In this document: piece by piece, positions 32,354 to 39,933 of the stretch
How positions within the stretch are numbered: the first letter of the stretch is position 1
Layout of the letters: every line of letters begins with the position of its first letter
Assembly (NCBI RefSeq): GCF_014196845.1
Contig: NZ_JACIEM010000007.1
Span: forward strand, 1-64,000
Length of the DNA stretch: 64,000 bases
Direction of reading: 5' to 3'
Source: Aurantimonas endophytica
GTDB lineage: Bacteria > Pseudomonadota > Alphaproteobacteria > Rhizobiales > Rhizobiaceae
Position numbers and translations under genes: made by a program
Notes under the pieces: model-generated
What the model was told of the DNA's origin: nothing
Seen by the model: only the letters and a program-made list of their open reading frames with translations
The model's database searches: none

Positions 32354-33660
32354 ATTTTTGGGAAAATAGCGAGCAGCCCGACTGCGGCGAAACCGGTCAA
32401 CGCGAGCGCGCTTAATGCTACGGTCCAGCCTATAAAATTTTGTTGTTGAATCAGGTATCCGCCGACGATCGGCCCGATGACGTTGATGAGGGAAGCGAGC
32501 GACTGGCTCATCCCCATTGCGGCGCCCTGCGAAGTTGCTGGCACCGTGAGGGTGAGGGCGGCGACGAGTATCGGCCTCGCCAGCCCCAGGCCCGACGCGA
32601 CCGCAAGAACGCCAACTGCCAGGCCGGGGATCGTATCGCCGAAACCGATGAGGGAGAAACCGACCGCGAGCAACGCGAACGAGGCTGCGGCAAGCGTTCT
32701 TTCCTGGAAGGTCGTGCTGATGGCGCGCATCACCACGACCTGAATCAATATGTTTGTTGCGCCGGCGGCGGTAAACAGGAGCCCGATCTGGGCGGGACCA
32801 AACGACTCGCCGCCCCACTGGTATCGCGCATGCAGCACGAGCGCGAGTTGCGAACTGAACAGGCTGAACGCCAGGTACAGGATGGCAAGTGCCGTTAGAA
32901 GCCCCTTCACGTTCGGCAGGGCGACGAGATCAGCGATCTCACGAAGAAATCTCTTCAATGAAAGAGGCGCCATAGCAGTTGCGCTGCCGTCTATAGCTTG
33001 CTCGTCGCCGTGTGATTGATCTTTCGGGCGTTGTCCCTTCCTGAAGCCGCGGCCAAGGGATCGAGTGCCGAACAAGGCCCGATCATCCGAAGGGAGGAGA
33101 GTGAAGGTCGCCACGATGCTGGCAAGGGAGAACGCTGCGGCAACCGCGAATGGCACGGCCAAACCGATCGTCGCAAGTGCACCGCCCAGCGCCGGTCCAA
33201 TCATAGTGCCCAAACCCATTGCCGCGCTCACGAACCCGATCGCCTGTCGACGGGTCCTCGCTTCGCTCCTATCCGCGACGTAGGCGATAGCTATGGCGAT
33301 GTTACCCGCCGACAGGCCACCGAGGATGCGGGCCACGAAAACAACGAGGAGATTGGGAGCCACGGCGAGCAAAAGGAAACTGGCGCAGGTGCCTATCTGA
33401 CTGACCAGGAGCAACCGCTTGCGCCCCAACTTGTCGGAGGCGTTTCCCAACACCGGCCCGGCAAACAATTCACAGATGGCAAAGCTCGCGAATAGAAAGC
33501 CGATCGTCAGCGGCGTGGCGCCGAAATCCCGTGCGTAAAATGGCAGAAGAGGCAGGATGAGACCTGCGCTGGCGGCGTCCACGACAACGACTGCGAAAAT
33601 CGGCAAAAGGGACTTTCCATGCGCCGCTTCCGGACGCGACTTGCCAACTTCGTTTGTCAT
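32332..33660 (-). CDS. MFS transporter (DHA1/TetA-like), copy 1
   Basis: 442 residues from ATG 33660; the frame extends to a GTG at 33690 inside an operator and is rejected. Twelve predicted membrane spans. N-half signatures: LPIFAVVVVDAASAGLILPL, GPVLGNASDKLGRKRLLLVS (MFS loop 2-3 motif with DKLGRKR) and ILGGLSAGNIAIAIAYVADR. A hydrophilic loop at about 200-240 joins the halves. Drug-efflux type of the TetA class. Two perfect palindromic MarR-type sites lie just upstream. Relative of the second MFS gene at 36107, so the cluster holds two related exporters. Confidence 0.88.
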   Translation of the reverse strand: MTNEVGKSRPEAAHGKSLLPIFAVVVVDAASAGLILPLLPFYARDFGATPLTIGFLFASFAICELFAGPVLGNASDKLGRKRLLLVSQIGTCASFLLLAVAPNLLVVFVARILGGLSAGNIAIAIAYVADRSEARTRRQAIGFVSAAMGLGTMIGPALGGALATIGLAVPFAVAAAFSLASIVATFTLLPSDDRALFGTRSLGRGFRKGQRPKDQSHGDEQAIDGSATAMAPLSLKRFLREIADLVALPNVKGLLTALAILYLAFSLFSSQLALVLHARYQWGGESFGPAQIGLLFTAAGATNILIQVVVMRAISTTFQERTLAAASFALLAVGFSLIGFGDTIPGLAVGVLAVASGLGLARPILVAALTLTVPATSQGAAMGMSQSLASLINVIGPIVGGYLIQQQNFIGWTVALSALALTGFAAVGLLAIFPKMSDPKER

Positions 33661-33677
33661 CCCAGGCCAAATCAAAC

Positions 33678-33690
33678 GTGCATTATGCAC
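33678..33690. promoter_or_regulatory. MarR-type palindrome, site A
   Basis: GTGCATtATGCAC, a perfect 6-1-6 palindrome, 18 bp upstream of the first MFS gene start. One of eight similar sites between 33.6 and 38.4 kb. Confidence 0.65.
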
Positions 33691-33727
33691 ATATTCGAAA
33701 AGGCCGGACCTGTGTCAACCTAAAAAA

Positions 33728-33740
33728 GTGCATGATGCAC
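33728..33740. promoter_or_regulatory. MarR-type palindrome, site B
   Basis: GTGCATgATGCAC, perfect palindrome 50 bp from site A, also upstream of the first MFS gene. The spacing is close to five helical turns, so two dimers could bind the same face. Confidence 0.65.
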
Positions 33741-33967
33741 ATTCTTTGGAAGTGCTTTGCGCTATTTTGATGAACTGAAAGCACCTTCCGGAGTCGCAGC
33801 GATGACGGAAGGATCTGACGGTCAGATGAGAGGTCACCATCTTCTGGCGAACGTCAGCGCCACCAGAGAAGTGATCGCCGCAACGAAAACCAAGCTATCC
33901 AGCAAGCCATGGATTGCGTCGGGGGATTTGCGATTCTTCAACACAAGGACCGAACTGGCGTACAGTC

Positions 33968-34501
33968 TTACCGCCGATACCACATGCGCCGCAGCAACCC
34001 ATCGCAGCGGGCAAACTGATGATAAAGCGCTGCCGCGACATGGACGAAAAGCAGCGCGAGCAGCAGATTTGCGCCAAAGCCATGCGAAACACGCGGCGGA
34101 TAGAGGTGGAAATCGGGTAGAGCCGCACCGGTTTCGCCGAAGATGATCGGTCCAGCACCGCTCAGCACCAACATGCCGACATCGCTGGCGAACATGCCGA
34201 GAATGACGACATAGAACGCCAGGTGAACGCCCCGCGCCAGCCGCTCCTGCCAACCCGGCGCTCCCTGCACTGGGAGCGGCTTCTTGTCAAAGACCCACCA
34301 CCAGATGATGCGTAACGCGGTCAGCAGCAAGGCGATGATCGCGGCCGGGATATGTATGCGCAGGAAGCCGACCTTAACTGCCGGCTCGGTGGCATTGCCA
34401 GCCTGAAACCCGGAGCCGAGCGCCAAAAGAATAAGAATGGCCGTAAGCCAATGGATCGTGATTGGGATCGCGCCATAGCGGTCAGGGCTGCTTTTCAGCA
34501 T
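33968..34501 (-). CDS. Cytochrome b561 (di-haem membrane protein)
   Basis: 177 residues, four membrane spans. Family features: PDRYGAIPITIHWLTAILIL (His in span 1), LRIHIPAAIIALLLTALRII (His in span 2), RLARGVHLAFYVVILGMFAS (His in span 3), and the conserved LPDFHLYPPRVSHGFGANLL then LFVHVAAALYHQFARCDGLL (span 4 His residues). It transfers electrons between quinone and an oxidase or acceptor. GGGAGAG lies just upstream of ATG 34501. A GCTGC pentanucleotide array and a long palindrome (site C) lie in its upstream region, so it is a likely member of the MarR regulon. Confidence 0.88.
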   Translation of the reverse strand: MLKSSPDRYGAIPITIHWLTAILILLALGSGFQAGNATEPAVKVGFLRIHIPAAIIALLLTALRIIWWWVFDKKPLPVQGAPGWQERLARGVHLAFYVVILGMFASDVGMLVLSGAGPIIFGETGAALPDFHLYPPRVSHGFGANLLLALLFVHVAAALYHQFARCDGLLRRMWYRR

Positions 34502-34525
34502 CTATCTCTCCCTCAAGTCTGGCTC

Positions 34526-34565
34526 GCTGCGCTGCGCTGCGCTGCGCTGCGCTGCGCTGCGCTGC
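34526..34565. repeat. Eight tandem GCTGC units
   Basis: A perfect pentanucleotide array, (GCTGC)8, 25 bp upstream of the cytochrome b561 start, between its ribosome site and the site C palindrome. Such arrays change copy number by slippage. Confidence 0.95.
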
Positions 34566-34691
34566 GGGGACGCGGTGCGCCGTCCTGATCTCTTCGACCG
34601 AATGGCCATCTGCCGGCCCGTTGATCTACGTCGACGATCGCGAAGGTTGGACGCGAAGTTCTCCTGTTCGTTTCTGTCGGCCGCCAGGCAT

Positions 34692-34726
34692 CAACCCAAA
34701 ATGTGCATGATACACATTTTGGGTTG
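34692..34726. promoter_or_regulatory. 35-bp palindrome containing MarR-type site C
   Basis: Arms CAACCCAAAATGTG and CACATTTTGGGTTG are perfectly complementary around the core cATgATa. One mismatch pair (c/a) is shared with site H at 38338-38354. It lies between the patatin gene end and the cytochrome b561 upstream region. It could act as an operator, as a terminator-like stem after transcription, or both. Confidence 0.7.
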
Positions 34727-34808
34727 GCACATCGGCCGACGGGCCGGTTGATGAGGCGCTAAGTGGGAGATTGACAAGGGACAGGCCCGCCTGTCGCGAC
34801 GATGGGAA

Positions 34809-36110
34809 TCACCGCGCAACGGGCTGCAATAATTTCAACGGAAAGGCTGGCGTGTCCTTCCACAATGTCCCGGATGTCGTCTGCTCGTAGCCAAATCTGT
34901 ACGCGGCATGCATGTAATTCTTGTCGAGCGGATTAAGCATTGAATAGGGAATCTGGACCTCGATCGATGCAACATGGAAATTTGCTCCCGTGCGGAGGGC
35001 ATGGTTGTAAAGCGCAGTCAATTCGCTCTGCGCCTGAGACTTCAGGAAGGTGGAGTATGCTCGGCCCAGGGATGACACCGTCCTGTTCGGCGTGACATCG
35101 AACTCGGGGATGAGCGCGTTGTTGACGATCACGTATAGATTGACTTTTTGCTGAGCAGTCCTCTCGGGAAAGAGCGCGTTTTCAACGAGAAGAGGTGGTG
35201 TCAGGATCTGAGAAATTGATCCTCCATCCGAGTGCAATTCCTGAAACTGCCGCCCGTTTGACGCCGCCTGGATCTTGACCGGTGGAAAGACGCCCGGGAC
35301 ACTTGCCGAAGCGACGATAACGTCTCGAAACAGCTTCAGGGCATCCGGGTTTCCGCTCGCAGCAATGGCGCCCATGTTCCAGATTACGCCGCGTTGGATA
35401 TCGAGGTTTGTCGTGAGAACAAACAGCCGTCGACCGTTGCGGTGTTCGGCGGCAATCTGGTTGAGCACATATGGCGTGATGAAGTGTTCGACGTGTCTTT
35501 TGAGTGGCTCAGCTTTGAGCAGACTTGAGCCAAACACCCCGAAGGGGCCGTTGATCGCGACAAGTTCCTGGGCGACACCGCTGGTATATTGATGCACCAG
35601 TATTTTGTCGTAAGCAGGCCCCAGGAAGGCGTATGGCGCAATCAAGGCGCCCGTGCTGACGCCGGTGACTACATCAAAACGCGGGCGCGTGTTTGTGGCT
35701 GTCCACCCTGCGAGTACACCAACACCGAAAGCGCCGCTGCCTCCACCACTGGAGATCATCAGTATATTTTTCTTGGCGGACTTCGTCTTGACCATCCAGT
35801 CAGCATGCGTCGCAAGCGCTTCGTTGCGCGGGGAATAGCGGTAGGCGCGGATTTCACCATAACCCGCGATCAAGGCATGGTCGGCCTCACCGGCGCTGGA
35901 AGCGCGCTCTGGCGTGTGCATGCATGCGGATAGAACCAGCGTGACGGGCAAGAAGATCATCAATGTCCGCATTGATCGCTTGATCAAGAAGCGAACAGCC
36001 AGCGCACTTGGACAGATTTGATGAACCACATCAGCCGCGGTGGAAGCCATCACCATGTCTCTCGCCGTCTGCATGCCGTTTCCGCCTTCCGAGATGTTCT
36101 GGCTCGTCAT
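34809..36110 (-). CDS. Patatin-like phospholipase, lipoprotein
   Basis: 433 residues from ATG 36110, whose ATGA overlaps the stop of the MFS gene. A signal/lipobox segment MRTLMIFLPVTLVLSAC suggests the functional start may be internal, at 35972. Patatin motifs: oxyanion loop ISSGGGSGAFGVGVLAG, nucleophile elbow VTGVSTGALIAPYAFLG (GxSxG), and the DGG dyad motif in LHSDGGSISQIL. It is probably an outer-membrane or periplasmic lipid acyl hydrolase. Coupling with an efflux pump and a MarR regulator suggests a role in tolerance to a hydrophobic compound or in ester degradation; this is inference. Confidence 0.86.
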   Translation of the reverse strand: MTSQNISEGGNGMQTARDMVMASTAADVVHQICPSALAVRFLIKRSMRTLMIFLPVTLVLSACMHTPERASSAGEADHALIAGYGEIRAYRYSPRNEALATHADWMVKTKSAKKNILMISSGGGSGAFGVGVLAGWTATNTRPRFDVVTGVSTGALIAPYAFLGPAYDKILVHQYTSGVAQELVAINGPFGVFGSSLLKAEPLKRHVEHFITPYVLNQIAAEHRNGRRLFVLTTNLDIQRGVIWNMGAIAASGNPDALKLFRDVIVASASVPGVFPPVKIQAASNGRQFQELHSDGGSISQILTPPLLVENALFPERTAQQKVNLYVIVNNALIPEFDVTPNRTVSSLGRAYSTFLKSQAQSELTALYNHALRTGANFHVASIEVQIPYSMLNPLDKNYMHAAYRFGYEQTTSGTLWKDTPAFPLKLLQPVAR

Positions 36111-37372
36111 TGAGTGGGTTCTTTAGGGCTCGCCTGGCCTTCTACCTCCGGGTCGGAGGAGGGAAGTCTTGTCCAGGTAATCACTGCTGCAATCGCAACG
36201 AAGGCGATGATCAGGCCGGTCCAAAAACCATAGAGTGCCCGGCCGATGAGGAAACCGGCGATTACTGGAGTGACGGCCTCCGTGGCGGCAAGCAGCGATT
36301 GCGTCGTTCCCAGCACGATCCCTTGCCGTTCCCGCGGGGCATGCACCGAGAGCGCCGAGAGGAAGGTGGGGCGTGCCAGGGCATCACCGACACCAACGCA
36401 AAAGACGGCAAGGACGAGAATCGGAAGCGTGGTCGCAAAACCGACAGTGATGTAGCCGACGGCCACAATGGCACATATGAGAACGATCAGCCGTCGTTCC
36501 GTAAAGTACCGTCCGATCCATTGCAGAAGGAACAACTGGACGATGATGTTGATCGCACCGTCCGCAGCCATTATGTAGCCAAGCTCGCGCGGTCCGAACG
36601 AATTGCGTTCACTGATAAAAGTCACTTGAAGGTAGTTGGCGATCTGCGAGCTAAACATACCATAGGCAAAGAAGTAACAGAGCAGCACGATCACAAGCAC
36701 TCGGATCAAGGGAGAGCTAACGAACGACCGGAATGAGACCTTTTCGAGGGAAGCGTCGCTTCGGGTTGACTCATCGACGCCGTTGGATGCTGCGTGGCTG
36801 CCCTTGATCCAGATAGTTGTTACGGCGAGGCTGGCCGCGGAGAGCGCCATGGCGGCGTAAATCGGAACGGTCAGCGAGATGTCGGACAGATAGCCTGTCA
36901 GCCCCGCTCCGACGATACCTCCAAGCCCGACTGCGGCATTCAGAGTGCCTATGGCCTGCCGCCGGTTGGCTGGAGAACTGTAGTCCGCGGCATAGGCGAC
37001 GGCGGCGGTGAGCGTCCCGCCAGTCAAGCCGAACAGCATGCGCGCCAGCAGAACGGGAAACACAGCCTTTGCCAGAGCGAGCAAAAGGAAGCTGGTAAAC
37101 GCGGCAGCCTGCGTTGCTAGCAGGATTTTCTTGCGCCCCAGGCGATCGGAAAGCTGACCGACAAGAGGCGCCGCCACAAACTGGGTGAGCGCTTCCGTGG
37201 CGATCACGACACCGAAAATGAGGGGCGTTCCACCCATTTCCTTGAGATAGAATGGCAAAATCGGCAATGCCGCGGCAGCACTTGCTGCATAGAGGCTGAC
37301 ACTGAGAAAGACCGGCAGTATCACGCGCCAGTCAAGCTTGTCACCCCCTGTTGTCGATGCGTCGACGTTCAT
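36107..37372 (-). CDS. MFS transporter (DHA1/TetA-like), copy 2
   Basis: 421 residues from ATG 37372 (AGGG upstream); ATG 37441 is an in-frame alternative. Twelve spans. Motifs: DWRVILPVFLSVSLYAASAA, APLVGQLSDRLGRKKILLAT (loop 2-3 motif), LARMLFGLTGGTLTAAVAYA, and FFAYGMFSSQIANYLQVTFI in the second half. Efflux transporter of the same subfamily as the gene at 32332. Upstream, 80-185 bp from this start, lie MarR-type sites D, E and F. It is translationally coupled to the patatin gene. Confidence 0.88.
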   Translation of the reverse strand: MNVDASTTGGDKLDWRVILPVFLSVSLYAASAAAALPILPFYLKEMGGTPLIFGVVIATEALTQFVAAPLVGQLSDRLGRKKILLATQAAAFTSFLLLALAKAVFPVLLARMLFGLTGGTLTAAVAYAADYSSPANRRQAIGTLNAAVGLGGIVGAGLTGYLSDISLTVPIYAAMALSAASLAVTTIWIKGSHAASNGVDESTRSDASLEKVSFRSFVSSPLIRVLVIVLLCYFFAYGMFSSQIANYLQVTFISERNSFGPRELGYIMAADGAINIIVQLFLLQWIGRYFTERRLIVLICAIVAVGYITVGFATTLPILVLAVFCVGVGDALARPTFLSALSVHAPRERQGIVLGTTQSLLAATEAVTPVIAGFLIGRALYGFWTGLIIAFVAIAAVITWTRLPSSDPEVEGQASPKEPTQ

Positions 37373-37450
37373 CTCGCGAGCCCTGCTGTTGACCGCACAT
37401 GCGTCGCGGATGACCAAATTCGCTGCGCAGGGATCTGCCATCACCCCATC

Positions 37451-37467
37451 ATGTGTAGTATGCACAT
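37451..37467. promoter_or_regulatory. MarR-type near-palindrome, site D
   Basis: ATGTGTAGTATGCACAT: outer five pairs perfect, with inner mismatches. Upstream of the second MFS gene. Confidence 0.6.
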
Positions 37468-37500
37468 AGCTGTGATAGGCGAGGCTCGTCAACAGAAAAA

Positions 37501-37513
37501 GTGTAAAACGCAC
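37501..37513. promoter_or_regulatory. MarR-type degenerate site E
   Basis: GTGTAAAACGCAC: GTG/CAC arms only. Its reverse complement GTGCGTTTTACAC differs from site F by one base, supporting it as a real, inverted copy of the same site. Confidence 0.45.
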
Positions 37514-37543
37514 ATTCTATTGGCGTTTGCTCCCATCGTATAT

Positions 37544-37556
37544 GTGCATTTTACAC
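37544..37556. promoter_or_regulatory. MarR-type degenerate site F
   Basis: GTGCATTTTACAC, three bases before the ATG of the broken oxidoreductase remnant. Inverted relative to site E, 43 bp away. Confidence 0.5.
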
Positions 37557-37558
37557 CT

Positions 37559-37700
37559 ATGCGATGGGGCGCTATTAAGGCATTGGCTGTTCAGGAATTC
37601 GGGCAGTCCCGTTTTATGTGGACTTTGCCGATCCGATAGCCGGACCGGACTAGGTGCAGATCGCTGTCAAGGTCGCCGTGGGGGGCAACTGGTCAAGAGC
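37559..37700 (+). pseudogene. N-terminal remnant of a zinc/quinone oxidoreductase
   Basis: From ATG 37559 one frame gives IKALAVQEFGQ and then, after a frameshift, VDFADPIAGPD, an in-frame stop, and VQIAVKVAV. This follows the N-terminus of medium-chain dehydrogenase/quinone oxidoreductases (MKA--V-EFG-P----D-P-P-PGP-QV-I-V-A-GVN). Only about 45 of about 310 residues remain, and no continuation is seen in the next 130 bp. The site F operator sits at its start, so the gene was probably once part of the regulon. Confidence 0.5.
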
Positions 37701-37832
37701 AGAAGGGGTTCACCGGATGACGTTCGAATACTGATGGACGCGGGGCCTGAGCGGCCAACTGGAAGCGTGGTTCATTGGCTGGCGGCCTGCTCTTGACGGC
37801 AGTATACCCGCTGGCACTTCCACTTCAGCCAC

Positions 37833-38318
37833 CTACTTCTCCGTAGCTGGCTGCCCGCTCATGCCGTCGGCGAGCATCCGCATGAGCCGGATAAGTTCGT
37901 CGAAGTCTTCGCGGGGCCAATCCCGGAACAGGTTCAGCGCCATTTTTTCCCGCGCCACATCGACGGCGTCCGTCGCTTCCTTTCCCCGCGGCGTGATGAC
38001 GGCCTCACGCACCCGCTTGTCGGCCGAGCCCGAGCGGCGCTCGACGAGTTCAAGCGCCTCAAGCCGCGCAACCTGGCGGCTGACGGTCGTGTAGTCGCGC
38101 CCGACACCCTCGGCCAGTTCGACGACGCCAATAGGTCCCCGTCGCTCGATCGTGACGAGAAGAGGAAACAGCGCTCGTTCGAGCGTCAGTCCGGCCAACT
38201 CCAACATCTGCGCGTCGCGCTCAGGGCGGTTCATAAGTATCGCAATGTCGATGAGCGAACGGTGCAATTCGGGCAGCAGCTTCTTGATGTGTGTACTATG
38301 CACTTTTTTTGTTGACAT
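37833..38318 (-). CDS. MarR-family transcriptional regulator
   Basis: 161 residues from ATG 38318, with AGGAGG 8 nt upstream. Helix 1 region: HIKKLLPELHRSLIDIAILM. Winged helix: ERALFPLLVTIERRGPIGVV, ELAEGVGRDYTTVSRQVARL (recognition helix), EALELVERRSGSADKRVREA (wing with the DxR motif), VITPRGKEATDAVD. It is divergent from the FAD monooxygenase, with site H between them and site G within its own early coding region. I propose it represses the monooxygenase, itself, two MFS exporters and cytochrome b561, and is released by a phenolic-type ligand. Confidence 0.9.
   Translation of the reverse strand: MSTKKVHSTHIKKLLPELHRSLIDIAILMNRPERDAQMLELAGLTLERALFPLLVTIERRGPIGVVELAEGVGRDYTTVSRQVARLEALELVERRSGSADKRVREAVITPRGKEATDAVDVAREKMALNLFRDWPREDFDELIRLMRMLADGMSGQPATEK
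38291..38303. promoter_or_regulatory. MarR-type near-palindrome, site G
   Basis: GTGTACTATGCAC, inside the first ten codons of the MarR gene. The arms match the other sites, and its position suggests a roadblock or autoregulatory site. Confidence 0.5.
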
Positions 38319-38337
38319 CGCGACGCCTCCTGATGAT

Positions 38338-38354
38338 ATGTGCATTATACACAT
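38338..38354. promoter_or_regulatory. MarR-type palindrome, site H (divergent promoter)
   Basis: ATGTGCATTATACACAT, one mismatched pair, between the divergent marR and monooxygenase starts and ending 11 bp before the monooxygenase ATG. Binding here would block both genes. Confidence 0.75.
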
Positions 38355-38365
38355 TGGAGGTGACA

Positions 38366-39880
38366 ATGGAAGATGAATACACTCTCGCGGTGCTGATCTG
38401 TGGTGCCGGCGCCGCCGGCCTCACACTTGCCATCGACCTTGCACGGCGTGGCGTGCCGTTTCGCCTGATCGAGAAGATGGAGCAGCCATTCTCCGGCTCG
38501 CGCGGGAAGGGCATTCTACCGCGGACCCAGGAAGTGCTCGAGGATCTGGGTATTATCGATCGGGTTGTCGCAGCAGGCGGCACCTATCCCCGGCTGCGCG
38601 AGTATCGGAGTGATGGAACCTATGTCGAAAGGGGCATGGCCGAGCGGGACGATCCAACGCCGGCGGAGCCTTATCACATCGCGCTGATGATCCCGCAATT
38701 CCTGACGGAGCGGCTCATGCGCGAGCGGCTCGCGGAGTTCGGCCATCGGGTTGAATTCGGATACGAACTTGTGGGCTTCGTACAATCTGAGGACGGCGTT
38801 GCTGCGCGGCTGGTGGGACCAGCCGGCGAAGAGGTCGTGCACAGCCGGTACCTCATTGGAGCAGACGGCGGCCGCAGTTTCGTGCGGGGGGCGCTCGACG
38901 TCGATTTCCCCGGCAAGACGCTGGGCGTGCGGGCAATGGTGGCGGATGTCGCGTTGGCCGGCCTCGATCGCGAGGCCTGGCACCAGTTCAACGATGGAAA
39001 CATGGAGCGGATGGTCTCGATTTGCCCGCTCGCCGGAACCGATCTCTTCCAGATCCAGGCAGTCACTCCACCGGAAGGCGAAGCTGACCTTTCGGCCGAT
39101 GGAATAGAGCAAATGATCGCTGAGCGGACCGCGCGCAATGACGTTAAGATCCAATCGGTAGCCTGGGCCTCGGCTTATTCCATGAATGCCCGGCTTGCCG
39201 ATCGCTACCGGATTGGTCGCGTGCTCCTCGTCGGCGACGCCGCCCACATCCATCCGCCGACCGGCGGCCAGGGCCTGAATACCAGCGTTCAGGACGCCTA
39301 TAATCTGGGGTGGAAGCTGGCCGCGGTGCTCCGCGGTGCTCCGGATCGTCTGCTCGACAGCTATGAAAGCGAGCGGCGTCCGGTCGCGGAAGCGATGCTC
39401 GGGCTTGCAACTGGCCTCCTCGCTGCGGCAAAGCGAGGGGAGATGCGGCGAGGCCGCGAGGTGCGCCAGCTCGACATCGGATATCCCGGCTCGCCGCTCG
39501 CCCTGGATTCATTCGGACGCATGGGCGCCGTGCTTGCTGGAGATCGCGCTCCAGATGCGCCGCTTCGTGGTGCGGCGGGATGTTCTCGGCGCCTCTTTGA
39601 CCTGTTCACCGGCTCTCACTGGACGCTCATCGGTTTCGAGGCAGTGCGTGATATCACCGGCGGGCGAAACGGCCTGCACATTCACCGGGTCGGAGCCGGT
39701 TGCGAGCTACAGGACCTGGGTGGCCATTTCCGCGATGCTTACGAACTGGTATCCAGCGAATGGGTGCTCGTTCGACCTGACGGCTATGTCGCCGCGATCG
39801 TAACGCCAGATGAGGCCTCCGCGCTCGAAACATTCTTCGCGGAAGTGGGACTGACGGGCGCCGACGGATTGCCGCACTGA
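38366..39880 (+). CDS. FAD-dependent aromatic monooxygenase (PHBH-like)
   Basis: 504 residues from ATG 38366, with GGAGG 5-10 nt upstream. FAD motif 1: VLICGAGAAGLTLAIDLARR (GxGxxG), followed by PFRLIEKMEQP. DG motif: YLIGADGGRSFVRGAL. GD motif: RVLLVGDAAHIHPPTGGQGL followed by NTSVQDAYNLGWKLAAVLRG. The C-terminal thioredoxin-like domain of phenol hydroxylase-type enzymes is suggested by EWVLVRPDGYVAAIVTPDEA. It hydroxylates a phenolic or polyketide-like ring using NAD(P)H and O2. It is the likely metabolic target of the adjacent MarR regulator. The exact substrate cannot be deduced. Confidence 0.9.
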   Translation: MEDEYTLAVLICGAGAAGLTLAIDLARRGVPFRLIEKMEQPFSGSRGKGILPRTQEVLEDLGIIDRVVAAGGTYPRLREYRSDGTYVERGMAERDDPTPAEPYHIALMIPQFLTERLMRERLAEFGHRVEFGYELVGFVQSEDGVAARLVGPAGEEVVHSRYLIGADGGRSFVRGALDVDFPGKTLGVRAMVADVALAGLDREAWHQFNDGNMERMVSICPLAGTDLFQIQAVTPPEGEADLSADGIEQMIAERTARNDVKIQSVAWASAYSMNARLADRYRIGRVLLVGDAAHIHPPTGGQGLNTSVQDAYNLGWKLAAVLRGAPDRLLDSYESERRPVAEAMLGLATGLLAAAKRGEMRRGREVRQLDIGYPGSPLALDSFGRMGAVLAGDRAPDAPLRGAAGCSRRLFDLFTGSHWTLIGFEAVRDITGGRNGLHIHRVGAGCELQDLGGHFRDAYELVSSEWVLVRPDGYVAAIVTPDEASALETFFAEVGLTGADGLPH

Positions 39881-39933
39881 GTTGGTCGAAAGGTCATGGC
39901 AGCCTCCGATCCCACGGGAGCCTGGCGCCGGTT

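Noticed and set aside
34526-34565. GCTGC array as a CRISPR-like repeat
   Set aside because: The units are adjacent, with no spacers. No CRISPR array or cas gene is seen anywhere in the window.
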